This document shows positions 24,911 through 32,812 of a stretch of DNA of 64,000 nucleotides, piece by piece. This stretch comes from an uncultured bacterium (GTDB lineage Bacteria; Actinomycetota; Coriobacteriia; Coriobacteriales; Coriobacteriaceae): contig CAJMPU010000006.1 in the NCBI GenBank assembly GCA_905215505.1, positions 1-64,000 of the forward strand. The letters run 5' to 3'. Numbering within the stretch: the stretch's first letter is position 1; every line of letters begins with the position of its first letter. Under the pieces are notes generated by a model. The model worked only from the letters and a program-made list of their open reading frames with translations. It did not search any database and had not been told where the DNA came from. Made by a program: the position numbers and the translations under genes.

Positions 24911-25657
24911 CTAGGCCTCCTCTACGTTGTCGAGCCCCAGCTCGGCCAGGCTCACGCCACGCGGACGCTCCTTGGAGCGGCGCTCGAGCCACTGCACCAG
25001 CATGGCGAGCGGAAAGCAGATGATGAAGTACATAAGGCAGCAGACGATGTATCCCTGCAGGTAACCGTACAGACTCACAAAGTTGTCGGAACGGTACATA
25101 AGGTCGCCGCCGGCCACAAGCGCCAGCACCGACGTGTTCTTGACCAAGTTGAGCGCCTGGTTACACAGCGGCGGCAGAATGATCTTGAATGTCTGGGGCA
25201 GCACGATGTACCAGTACGCCTGCGCCCGGGTGAAGCCCTGGCTCTGGGCCGCCTCCATCTGACCGCGCGGAACCGCCTCGATACCGGTGCGGATGACCTC
25301 CGAAATGTAGGCCGCGTGATACAGGCCCACGCCCAAGAAGCCCAACACGAACGGCGCGATACGCACCGGCTGGTCGGCACCGGTTATGGCCTGCAAAAAC
25401 TGCGGACCGGCCATGTACATAAAGAGCACCTGTACGGGCAACGGGGTGTTCTGGTAAAACTCCACGTACACGCGACTTATGGCGCGCAGCACGCGCGAGC
25501 GAGTGGTAGAGAACACACCCAGCAGCGTGCCCAGCACCAGCGACAGCAGCAGACCGGCAACGACCACCTGCAGCGTCACGCCAAAGCCCTCCCAGAAGGG
25601 CCCCATGTTTTGAAATGTCGTCGACCAACGGTCGGCGTCAAATAATCCTTCGAGCAT
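24911..25657 (-). CDS. Polar amino acid ABC transporter permease
   Basis: This 248-residue permease has five membrane segments and the EAA-loop SEVIRTGIEAVPRGQMEAAQSQGF. Start 25657 is chosen for AAGGA five bases upstream; the frame stays open to 25690. It is the third gene of the operon ATPase, binding protein, permease, permease. Confidence 0.92.
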   Translation of the reverse strand: MLEGLFDADRWSTTFQNMGPFWEGFGVTLQVVVAGLLLSLVLGTLLGVFSTTRSRVLRAISRVYVEFYQNTPLPVQVLFMYMAGPQFLQAITGADQPVRIAPFVLGFLGVGLYHAAYISEVIRTGIEAVPRGQMEAAQSQGFTRAQAYWYIVLPQTFKIILPPLCNQALNLVKNTSVLALVAGGDLMYRSDNFVSLYGYLQGYIVCCLMYFIICFPLAMLVQWLERRSKERPRGVSLAELGLDNVEEA

Positions 25658-25682
25658 TTGATTCCTTCCCTGGACGATGCGT

Positions 25683-26558
25683 CTATACAAGACCCCAGGT
25701 CTTGACCTCTTGGTCGAGCCAGCCGTCGGCCAGGCGATCGCAAATCACCTGATCGACCACGGCCGAAAGGTCGCAGCCCTTCTTGGTCGCCACGCCGTAG
25801 CCCTGCTCGCCAAACTTGACCTCGGGCTGCAGCAGCTCAACGGTCTCGTTCATGTAACCGGCCAGCGTGGAGCGGTCCATGGCAAAGACGTCGATATTGC
25901 CGGCGTCGAGCGAACTCTTGATGATGGGGTAGCCGCTAAAGGCCCTAAACTCGGGCTTGCAGCTAAAGCCGTTGTCCTTGATCATCTGCTCGATCAGGCC
26001 CTGCGTGGTGGCACCCTGGCTCACGCCAATGACCTTGCCGTCCAAGTCCTCAATCGAGGTAAAGCCCGAACGCTTCTTGACCATGAGTCCCACGTAGTCG
26101 GTGCGGTACGGCGTCGAGAAATCCCAGCTCTTCTTGCGCTCGTCGGTGATGGTGTAGGTCGCCGCGACCACGTCGAGTTGGCCGTTATCGATCAGCGGGC
26201 CGCGCGTCTTGGGCGTTACGTCGGTAAACTCGACAAGCTCCTGGGCGCGGGCCTCCTTGTAGCTCACGCCAAAGACGGCAGCGGCGATCTGGTAGCACAA
26301 ATCGACTTCCATGCCCTCAAAGCGGCCCTTGGCGGTGTCGTAATAGCCATAGCCGGGAACGTCCTTCTTGACGCCGGCATTCAGATGTCCACGCGACTTA
26401 ATGGCCGCAAGCTTGGACCCCTTGTCGGAGCCCTCGCCGCTGGTGGAGTTGCCGCAACCGGTAAGCGCGGTCCCCGTCAGCGCAAGCATGCCGGCGCCCG
26501 CCAGCTGCAAAAAGTGACGGCGCGACACGGCCGCCCTCGTCATATCCGTCATGTCCAT
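25683..26558 (-). CDS. Amino acid ABC transporter substrate-binding lipoprotein (family 3)
   Basis: This periplasmic-type binding protein of about 291 residues is anchored as a lipoprotein (lipobox ALTGC near residue 35), with a twin-arginine-like SRRHFLQL start. Family 3 features: FEGMEVDLCYQIAAAVFG, DVVAATYTITDERKKSWDFSTPY and VIGVSQGATTQ. It probably binds glutamate, glutamine or aspartate by resemblance; the ligand is not proven. ATG 26558 is preferred; GTG 26561 is possible. Confidence 0.9.
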   Translation of the reverse strand: MDMTDMTRAAVSRRHFLQLAGAGMLALTGTALTGCGNSTSGEGSDKGSKLAAIKSRGHLNAGVKKDVPGYGYYDTAKGRFEGMEVDLCYQIAAAVFGVSYKEARAQELVEFTDVTPKTRGPLIDNGQLDVVAATYTITDERKKSWDFSTPYRTDYVGLMVKKRSGFTSIEDLDGKVIGVSQGATTQGLIEQMIKDNGFSCKPEFRAFSGYPIIKSSLDAGNIDVFAMDRSTLAGYMNETVELLQPEVKFGEQGYGVATKKGCDLSAVVDQVICDRLADGWLDQEVKTWGLV

Positions 26559-26566
26559 CACCGCGC

Positions 26567-27298
26567 CTAGTGCAGAATCTTGGACAGGAACTCGCGGCAG
26601 CGCGGGTTCTCGGGGTTATCGAAGAAGTGCTCGGGCGTGCCCTCCTCCAGAATGCGGCCGTCCTCCATAAAGATGACGCGGTCGGCCACCTGGCGCGCAA
26701 AGCCCATCTCGTGCGTCACGCAGATCATGGTGATGTCCTCCTGCGCGAGCTCAATCATAACGTCCAGAACCTCCTGGACCATCTCGGGGTCGAGCGCCGA
26801 AGTCGGCTCGTCAAACAGGATGATGGGCTGCTTGGTGCACAGGGCGCGGGCGATGGCGATGCGCTGCTGCTGACCACCCGAGAGATTCTGCGGATACTCG
26901 CCGGCCTTATGCGCCATGCCGACGCGCTTGAGTGCGGCGATGGCGATCTCGGTCGCCTCCTCCTTGCTCTTCTTTTGCAGCTTGATGGGCGCGAGCGTCA
27001 GGTTGCCGAGCACCGTCATGTTGGGATACAGGTTGAACTGCTGAAACACCATGGAACTATACTTGCGAGCCATCTCCAGGTGGTTCTTTTTGGTAAGCGG
27101 CGTACCGTCGATGATGACCTCGCCCGACGTGGGCTCCTCCAGATAATCGACGCAACGGATGAGCGTCGACTTACCCGAGCCGGAAGGCCCGATCATTACG
27201 AGCTTCTCGCCGCGCTTGACGGTGAGGTTGATATCTTTGAGCACATGCAGGTCGCCAAAGTACTTGTTGAGATGCTTGATCTCGATCATGTCTGCCAT
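26567..27298 (-). CDS. glnQ: Polar amino acid ABC transporter ATP-binding protein
   Basis: This 243-residue GlnQ-type ATPase has Walker A GPSGSGKST, the Q-loop FQQFNLYPNMTVLGN, signature LSGGQQQR, Walker B IILFDEPTSALDPE and the switch His in CVTHEMGFARQVADR. It is the first gene of the transporter operon. Confidence 0.94.
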   Translation of the reverse strand: MADMIEIKHLNKYFGDLHVLKDINLTVKRGEKLVMIGPSGSGKSTLIRCVDYLEEPTSGEVIIDGTPLTKKNHLEMARKYSSMVFQQFNLYPNMTVLGNLTLAPIKLQKKSKEEATEIAIAALKRVGMAHKAGEYPQNLSGGQQQRIAIARALCTKQPIILFDEPTSALDPEMVQEVLDVMIELAQEDITMICVTHEMGFARQVADRVIFMEDGRILEEGTPEHFFDNPENPRCREFLSKILH

Positions 27299-27333
27299 GA
27301 ATGTCCCTTCCCTGCGTTAATACGAATTGCACT

Positions 27334-27339
27334 ATTGTA
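27334..27339 (-). promoter_or_regulatory. Possible -10 box (TACAAT) for the glnQ operon
   Basis: The minus strand reads TACAAT 36 bases before the ATPase ATG. No -35 is convincing. Confidence 0.3.
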
Positions 27340-27418
27340 CGGAAAGAACCACGTTTCCGCAGTCCACGCTGCATCCCCGTAAAGAACCCGCAACCTTCCA
27401 CCCACTCATTGGGCACTC

Positions 27419-27495
27419 GGGCACTCATTGGGGACAGACTTAAATGAGTACCCGGGAAGTGGGCACTCATTTAAGTCTGTCCCCAATGAGTGCCC
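27419..27495. repeat. Perfect 31-bp stem-loop (GGGGACAGACTTAAATGAGT)
   Basis: Arms 27419-27449 and 27465-27495 are perfect inverted repeats over 31 bp with a 15-base loop. Partial extra copies of CACTCATTGGG precede it. It lies between the divergently placed ABC operon start and the yqeY terminator; no gene is present in this 272-bp gap. Confidence 0.85.
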
Positions 27496-27508
27496 TTCAG
27501 CTGCCATC

Positions 27509-27542
27509 AAAAAAGGGGCGCGACCGCAATGGTCACGCCCCC
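27509..27542 (-). terminator. Intrinsic terminator of yqeY
   Basis: GGGGCGTGACC pairs with GGTCGCGCCCC (one mismatch) around GCAAT-type loop, then TTTTTT on the minus strand. Confidence 0.85.
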
Positions 27543-27570
27543 TCAACATCAACTATATGCCGCTCGGTCC

Positions 27571-28014
27571 CTACGCGAGTTTGGCTCCAACGATCTTTGC
27601 TGCTGCCGGCTTATCGAAGTTGCCGCCAGTGGCCTTACCCAGAGCGCCCATGACCTGGCCCATCTGCTTCTTGGACGTGGCGCCCAGCTCGGCGATGACC
27701 TGCTCGATCAGGGCCTCGAGCTCCTCGCCCGAAACCTGCGCGGGCAGAAGGCTCTCCAGAATCTTGACCTGCTCGGTCAGGTTGTCGGTACGCTCTTGGT
27801 CGGTGCCGGCCTTGATGGACATCTCCAGCGTCTCGCTCGTCTGCTTAATCAGACGCTTGATCATGCTGTTGACGTCTTCCTCGGTCACATCGCGGCGCTC
27901 GTTAACCTCGATATTCTTCACCTCGGCCTTAACCTGGCGAATGATGGACAGGCGAACCTTGTCCTTGGCCTTCATGGCGGCGATCATTTCCTGCTGCAGC
28001 TCTTCGTTGGTCAT
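27571..28014 (-). CDS. yqeY: GatB/YqeY domain-containing protein
   Basis: This 147-residue helical protein resembles the tail domain of GatB. Recognisable stretches are RLSIIRQVKAEVKNIEV, LLPAQVSGEELEALI and KKQMGQVMGALGK. Its role is unclear; tRNA-related function is suggested by the GatB likeness. The ATG at 28014 follows AGGAGG by eight bases. Confidence 0.9.
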   Translation of the reverse strand: MTNEELQQEMIAAMKAKDKVRLSIIRQVKAEVKNIEVNERRDVTEEDVNSMIKRLIKQTSETLEMSIKAGTDQERTDNLTEQVKILESLLPAQVSGEELEALIEQVIAELGATSKKQMGQVMGALGKATGGNFDKPAAAKIVGAKLA

Positions 28015-28068
28015 CTGCAAATCCTCCTCAATAGTGCGGGCGGCACTCGCGCGGGCACCGCCCCATGA

Positions 28069-29289
28069 TTACTCAGTCGTCGACGAATTGTCGGTCGAGC
28101 TCTTGGTGACACCCTTCAGGCTCACGTTGTAGGGTACGTCCTTGGGCATGGGGTTGACGGTGATGTCGGCGTCCTTTTTGTACTGCTCCAGCCACTCGCT
28201 ATATGCAGTGCTGGCCGCCTGCGTCTTCACCACGTTGGAGACGTACTTCTTGATGGCCTTGGGTACCTGCTTGATATCATCGACCTGGCTATCGACATGG
28301 AAGTAGTCAGTGCACTTGATAATGTGATAGCCGTACGTCGACTCGACCACGCCGCTCACATCGCCCTTGTTGAGCCCCTCGAGTGCCGTCTGGTAGCTGT
28401 CGACGAAGGTGGTGAGCTTGTCCCAGCCCACGTCGCCCTTCTTCTCCTTGGAACCGGTGTCGTCGGAATACTGCTTCACAGCGTCTTCGAAGCTCAGCTC
28501 GCCGGAGTTAATCTTGTCCAGGCACTCCTGCGCCTTGGCCTTGGCGGCAGCCTTGTCCTCGTCGGATGCCTCGGAATCGACCTTGATCAGGATGTTCGAC
28601 GAGCGGCGGGCATCGTTGTACTTCGACAGGTTCTCGTTGATGTAATCGACGATCTCGCTGTCCTCGGGCTTGCTGGTAGGCGCCACGGCTTCCTTGAGCT
28701 TTTGCTGCGCCAGACTCTCCTTGAGCGAATCCTTGTAGGTATCCTCGGTATAGCCGTAGGTCTTGAGGGTCTTCTTAAAGGCCTTGGCACCGCCCGCGCT
28801 CTTGCATGCGTCCTTCCAAGCCTTCTCGACCTCCTCGTCCGACACCGTCACGCCGTTCTCCTTCTGTGCCTGTTGAAGCAGAATCTGCTGCGTGTAGGAG
28901 TCGATGAGTTGCTTGCGGTACTTCTTGGGCGTAAGGTCGTTGTTGACCAGGTACTGCGCCCAATCCTTGTCCTTGGTATAACCATAGGACGTGCGCATGC
29001 TCATGATCTGCTTGGTCACGGTATCCTCGGTGAGGTTGGTGCCGTTGATGGTGGCGGCAACGCCGCCGGTGAGCTTGTAGCCCGAGGTGTCCTCGGTCTG
29101 CGACATAAGACCGGAGCACGCCATGGCCGAGACGGAAAGCAACATTGCCAGCACGCCGATAACCACCAGAACAATCTTGACGGTCTTAGACACGTACGTC
29201 TTGCGCTGCTTCTTACGAGAGCTGGAGGCAGCGCGAGTCTGCTGCTCGGGCGTCGGCGCGGCCTCGGAGTTCTTTTTCTTATTTGCCAT
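28069..29289 (-). CDS. Parvulin-type peptidyl-prolyl isomerase, membrane anchored
   Basis: This 406-residue PrsA/SurA-like foldase acts outside the membrane. It has a charged N terminus, one hydrophobic segment (about 36-58), a SurA-N-like helical region and a rotamase domain (ARRSSNILIK, FEDAVKQYSDDTGSKEKKGDVGW, VVESTYGYHIIK). The Cys just after the hydrophobic segment could be a lipid site but the lipobox (AMAC) is poor. Start 29289 has AAAGG six bases upstream. The C terminus is Ser/Thr-rich. Confidence 0.9.
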   Translation of the reverse strand: MANKKKNSEAAPTPEQQTRAASSSRKKQRKTYVSKTVKIVLVVIGVLAMLLSVSAMACSGLMSQTEDTSGYKLTGGVAATINGTNLTEDTVTKQIMSMRTSYGYTKDKDWAQYLVNNDLTPKKYRKQLIDSYTQQILLQQAQKENGVTVSDEEVEKAWKDACKSAGGAKAFKKTLKTYGYTEDTYKDSLKESLAQQKLKEAVAPTSKPEDSEIVDYINENLSKYNDARRSSNILIKVDSEASDEDKAAAKAKAQECLDKINSGELSFEDAVKQYSDDTGSKEKKGDVGWDKLTTFVDSYQTALEGLNKGDVSGVVESTYGYHIIKCTDYFHVDSQVDDIKQVPKAIKKYVSNVVKTQAASTAYSEWLEQYKKDADITVNPMPKDVPYNVSLKGVTKSSTDNSSTTE

Positions 29290-29377
29290 AGTTGGCCTTT
29301 CGCATAACGAATCGAACAAACGCCATTGTGTCACAACGCGGCCCCCGCGACAAAAGGAACGTCCCCAGGGGCCGGAT

Positions 29378-29842
29378 TTAAAAGTGGCGGCGGATGGCTT
29401 CGACCATGCCTTGGGGCGTGGTCTGGCCGAGCACATCGGCCGCGGTGTCCGCGTCCATAAAGATATTCATAAGCGCTTGCAGAGCCTCGACCTGGCCGCC
29501 CGGCTCGGCAATGCCCAAGTTGATGACGATCTGCGCCGGCACAGGGGCACCCATGCCCGCCATAGCATTGAATGTCACGGGCGTGGCCGGCTTCACCACC
29601 GCGATGTAGGGCTTAGCCACAAACCCCGGATCGGTATGCGGGATGGCAATGTTGGCCGCCGGCATGGCAAGCCCTGTGGGATAGGCATCCTCGCGCGTGC
29701 GGACGGCGTCGAGCCAACCGGTGCCAATGTAGCCGCGTGGGGCAAGTTCGCCTTCGAGTCGCGCAAGCACCTCATCAGGCGTCGCACACTCCCAATCAAA
29801 AAACACCAGCTCAGGCGTAAACAGCGCTTCGTTATCCGCCAT
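29378..29842 (-). CDS. PTS sugar transporter subunit IIA (fructose/nitrogen type), orphan
   Basis: This 154-residue EIIA-Fru/Ntr-type protein has GLAMPAANIAIPHTDP with the phosphorylatable His, then QIVINLGIAEPGGQVEALQAL. No IIB or IIC lies nearby, so it serves a distant permease or has a regulatory role. Start 29842 has GGAGG five bases upstream. A GGGGACGTTCC stretch (minus strand, near 29360-29375) between it and the PPIase resembles the GGGAC repeats. Confidence 0.85.
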   Translation of the reverse strand: MADNEALFTPELVFFDWECATPDEVLARLEGELAPRGYIGTGWLDAVRTREDAYPTGLAMPAANIAIPHTDPGFVAKPYIAVVKPATPVTFNAMAGMGAPVPAQIVINLGIAEPGGQVEALQALMNIFMDADTAADVLGQTTPQGMVEAIRRHF

Positions 29843-29907
29843 ATCGTCCTCCAAAGTTGCATGAGGGCCACAATGCTCAATATGATAGCGAAGCGGAGTA
29901 TGCAAGG

Positions 29908-30375
29908 TTAGCCGAGGATCCCGATGAGCTCGAGTGCGCGCGCGGGCGTCAAGCATACCTCGGGCATCGCCTCCAACATGCGTCGGTCGCTCGTGATTAC
30001 GTAGTCGACATCCGCCGTATCGCCCGATGCAATGATGAGATTGTCCTCAAGGTCCGGCATACGCTTGCCAAGCATACGCGCCATCTCGCATTCCGCCAAC
30101 GAAAGCGGAGAAGCCGTTGCCACCTGCATCATATGCTCGATACAGGCCCATGCAGCCGGACCGAACGGAGCGTTAACCCCATTCACATTCCGCTGAGCTA
30201 GACGCCGCGGCACAATGTAGAACAGGTCCTTTGCCGTCGTTGGCGCGTACAGAAGGTCAATCTTTCCCGCCTCGGCCAACTCAATCAATCTTTTCGCCTC
30301 GTCGAACGCTCCCTCTTGCAGGTAATAATCGAGCCAAACGTTTGTGTCTACCAAGAGTCGTTTTGCCGCAATCAT
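29908..30375 (-). CDS. PIN-domain toxin (VapC-like)
   Basis: This 155-residue PIN ribonuclease begins LLVDTNVWLDYY (first acidic residue) and has PDLEDNLIIASG and DYVITSDRRML for the later acids. The ATG overlaps the TGA of the antitoxin gene (ATGA), the standard toxin-antitoxin coupling. It likely cleaves RNA unless bound by the upstream partner; targets are unknown. Confidence 0.85.
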   Translation of the reverse strand: MIAAKRLLVDTNVWLDYYLQEGAFDEAKRLIELAEAGKIDLLYAPTTAKDLFYIVPRRLAQRNVNGVNAPFGPAAWACIEHMMQVATASPLSLAECEMARMLGKRMPDLEDNLIIASGDTADVDYVITSDRRMLEAMPEVCLTPARALELIGILG

Positions 30376-30716
30376 CGGCAATTCGCCTCTATGCCAGCGA
30401 TCATCGCATCGTACATGTCGTCGCGTACGGCACCCCAGTTGTCTGCCGATGATTCAGCTGGCGCAAAATCCGCCGCGCTCAACCCCAATGAGAAAAAAGC
30501 CAGCCCGCATCCCTGCTCGGCCAGACTCTCCGCACGGGGTGCCTCGCACCTATCCTCCACCATAAATCCTGGCAACGTCTGATGCTCGACAAGGTAGGTC
30601 CAAAGCGCACGAATAGCGTCACTCGGCCCCAGCCCATTGCGAGTCAGGACCGCATCGCCGCCAGCCTTGAGCATAGGGTCGATTCGCGTGTTGAGCTGCA
30701 CTGTTGCTGTTGCCAT
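30372..30716 (-). CDS. RelB/DinJ-type antitoxin
   Basis: This 114-residue protein has a ribbon-helix-helix start (TATVQLNTRIDPMLKAGGDAVL, GLGPSDAIRALWTYL) and a toxin-binding tail. Start 30716 has GAGGAG upstream. RelB/DinJ proteins usually pair with RelE/YafQ toxins; here the partner is a PIN protein. A promoter with an overlapping palindrome lies upstream, suggesting autoregulation. Confidence 0.82.
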   Translation of the reverse strand: MATATVQLNTRIDPMLKAGGDAVLTRNGLGPSDAIRALWTYLVEHQTLPGFMVEDRCEAPRAESLAEQGCGLAFFSLGLSAADFAPAESSADNWGAVRDDMYDAMIAGIEANCR

Positions 30717-30732
30717 GGCGACTCCTCTCTGC

Positions 30733-30768
30733 TTGCTGGCAGTATAGCAAACTTGAGAGGCCACACAA
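30733..30768 (-). promoter_or_regulatory. Toxin-antitoxin promoter with operator
   Basis: On the minus strand TTGTGT (30763-30768) and TATACT (30741-30746) are 16 bases apart. The palindrome TTGCT-N8-AGCAA (30733-30750) overlaps the -10 box, as expected for autorepression by the antitoxin. Confidence 0.6.
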
Positions 30769-30800
30769 AAAGAGCCCCGCCCGCGTACGGACGGAGCCCT
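30766..30800 (-). terminator. Intrinsic terminator of the purMN transcript
   Basis: GGGCTCCGTCCG pairs with CGGGCGGGGCTC around TACG, followed by TTTTT on the minus strand. The T run overlaps the toxin-antitoxin -35 box. Confidence 0.75.
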
Positions 30801-30860
30801 ATCAACTTTTTTCGATCGCTTGCGTCCCAAAGAGCGCTCAGCGAACTCTCTTACACGCGA

Positions 30861-31559
30861 CTAGCGTGCCGCATCAATTGCCACTTTGCCGCTCTCCAGC
30901 ACGTGGACGCGGCCGTCGGCGAGCATTTGCACGACCTCGGGATACAGCACGTGCTCAATCGCGTGGATGTGCTCCTCGAGCGTGTCGACATCCCAGCCCT
31001 CCTCGACAGCCAGCGCACGCTGGGCGATGATGGGACCGTTGTCGTAGACCTCGTTGGCAAAATGCACGGTCACGCCAGTTACCTTGACGCCGCGCGCAAA
31101 GGCATCGTCAATCGCATGCGCACCGGTAAAGCTCGGCAGCAGCGCCGGATGCAAGTTGACCACGCGGTTGGGAAACGCCGCCAACAGAGGCGTGTGCACC
31201 ATGCGCATGTAGCCGGCCATGACCACATACTCGCAGCCGCGCTCGAGCAGCTCGTGCGCGATGATCTCGTCGGCGGCAATAGGGTCGGCATAGACATCCT
31301 TGGACAGCGTGAGCGTCTGGATGCCCGCGCGCTCAGCGCGCTGCAAACCCTTAGCCGAAGGACGGCTCGACACCACAAGCTCAATCGAGGCGTTGAGCTT
31401 ACCGGCGGCGATCAGATCGATCAGCGCCTGCAGGTTGGTACCCGAACCGCTGATGAGCACACCGATCTTAAGCGGCTCGGCCGTATCGGTGGCGGTCGGA
31501 CGGGTATAGGGCACAAAGTCCAGGCCCTCGGCGGCAGCCATCTGCTCGTTAGCGCTCAT
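30861..31559 (-). CDS. purN: Phosphoribosylglycinamide formyltransferase
   Basis: This 232-residue enzyme transfers formyl from N10-formyl-THF to GAR (purine step 3). It has ISGSGTNLQALID, AGYMRMV, NLHPALLPSFTGAHA with catalytic Asn/His, and VTVHFANEVYDNGPIIAQ with the catalytic Asp. About 28 extra N-terminal residues precede the core. It overlaps purM by 11 bases. Confidence 0.95.
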   Translation of the reverse strand: MSANEQMAAAEGLDFVPYTRPTATDTAEPLKIGVLISGSGTNLQALIDLIAAGKLNASIELVVSSRPSAKGLQRAERAGIQTLTLSKDVYADPIAADEIIAHELLERGCEYVVMAGYMRMVHTPLLAAFPNRVVNLHPALLPSFTGAHAIDDAFARGVKVTGVTVHFANEVYDNGPIIAQRALAVEEGWDVDTLEEHIHAIEHVLYPEVVQMLADGRVHVLESGKVAIDAAR

Positions 31560-32652
31560 CGGAGTACACGACCTTACCGGAACCCTCGACGCACTCGCCC
31601 ACGCGGAACGGCTTCTCGCCCAGCGCGACCAGGGCCTCGGTAACCGCGGCCTCGTCCTCGGGGGCGACGATCAGGCACAGGCCAACGCCCATGTTGAAGG
31701 TCTTGCATGCCTCGTTGGGGGCGAGCTCGGCCTGGCGCGACACGTAGGTGATGACGGGAGGAACGTCCCAACCCATCTCGGCGCCGTTGCGGGTGACCAC
31801 GGCGTCAACGTCGTCGGCGAGCGCGCGGTTGAGGTTCTCGGTAATACCGCCGCCGGTGATGTGGGCGATAGCATGCACGTTGGCGCCGCCGCGCAGCAGC
31901 TCAAGAATCGGCTTCACATAAATGCGCGTGGGGGCCAGCAGGGCGTCAGCCAGCGAAGCGCCACCGAGCTCCTCGAGCGGACGGCTCAGCTCCTCGGCCT
32001 TAGCGGCGGCCTCGGGCGTGCCCGGCTTGATGCCGTCGACGCCGATGACCTTGCGCACGAGCGAGTAGCCGTTGGAGTGCACGCCGGTGGAAGGCAGGCC
32101 CAGGATCACGTCGCCGGGGCGGACGTTTGCGGGGTCGAGCATCTTGGGACGGTCGACGACGCCCACGGTAAAGCCGGCGAGGTCGTAGTCGGCCGGAGCC
32201 ATGACGCCCGGGTGCTCGGCCATCTCGCCGCCCACGAGCGCGCAGCCCGCGAGCTTGCAGCCGTCGGCCACACCCTTGATAATCTTTGCCATGTGCTCGG
32301 CCTCTATGTGGCCAATGGCAACGTAGTCCAGGAAGAACAGCGGCTCGGCGCCCGAAGCCAAAATGTCGTTGACGCACATAGCGACCAGATCCTGGCCCAC
32401 CGTCTCGTGACGGTCCATGATCTGGGCGAGCACGAGCTTGGTGCCCACGCCGTCGGTACCGCTGATCAGGATCGGGTCTTCCATATCCTTAAGCGCGGCG
32501 GCCGAGAACAGGCCGCCAAAGCCGCCGATGCCACCGATAACCTCGGAACGGTTAGTGTCCTTGACCATCTGCTTAATCGCGTCGACGGCGCGGCCGCCCT
32601 CGGCGGTATCGACGCCGGCGTCCTCGTACGTCACATGCTTGCTGTCGCCCAT
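31549..32652 (-). CDS. purM: Phosphoribosylformylglycinamidine cyclo-ligase (AIR synthetase)
   Basis: This 367-residue enzyme catalyses purine step 5. Motifs are YEDAGVDTAEGGRAV, ISGTDGVGTKLVLA, MCVNDILASGAEPLFFLDY, GGEMAEHPG, GLPSTGVHSNGYSLVR and AHITGGGITENLNRAL. It lies 157 bp after purF, separated by a small palindromic repeat. Confidence 0.96.
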   Translation of the reverse strand: MGDSKHVTYEDAGVDTAEGGRAVDAIKQMVKDTNRSEVIGGIGGFGGLFSAAALKDMEDPILISGTDGVGTKLVLAQIMDRHETVGQDLVAMCVNDILASGAEPLFFLDYVAIGHIEAEHMAKIIKGVADGCKLAGCALVGGEMAEHPGVMAPADYDLAGFTVGVVDRPKMLDPANVRPGDVILGLPSTGVHSNGYSLVRKVIGVDGIKPGTPEAAAKAEELSRPLEELGGASLADALLAPTRIYVKPILELLRGGANVHAIAHITGGGITENLNRALADDVDAVVTRNGAEMGWDVPPVITYVSRQAELAPNEACKTFNMGVGLCLIVAPEDEAAVTEALVALGEKPFRVGECVEGSGKVVYSDER

Positions 32653-32769
32653 CTGAGCCTTCCTCTCCCACTACCGTGGCGCCGCACGGGCGCCAAACGG
32701 TGCTCATAGTTGCGTTCATTTCGGCGCGCGCCATAACAGCACGCGCCGTCATATCAACAAAACAGCAGG

Positions 32770-32812
32770 TAAAACCTACCAAAATAAACCTGTCCCCATA
32801 TGGCAGGTTTTA
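32770..32812. repeat. Solo palindrome with GGGGACAGGTTTATTTTGG core
   Basis: TAAAACCTACC pairs with GGCAGGTTTTA. The minus strand between reads GGGGACAGGTTTATTTTGG, the same core as the arms at 20523-20722. It sits between purF and purM. Confidence 0.7.

Noticed and set aside
24149..25645. 498-codon plus-strand frame opposite the ABC permeases
   Set aside because: His/Arg/Gln-rich shadow of membrane-protein codons; no SD.
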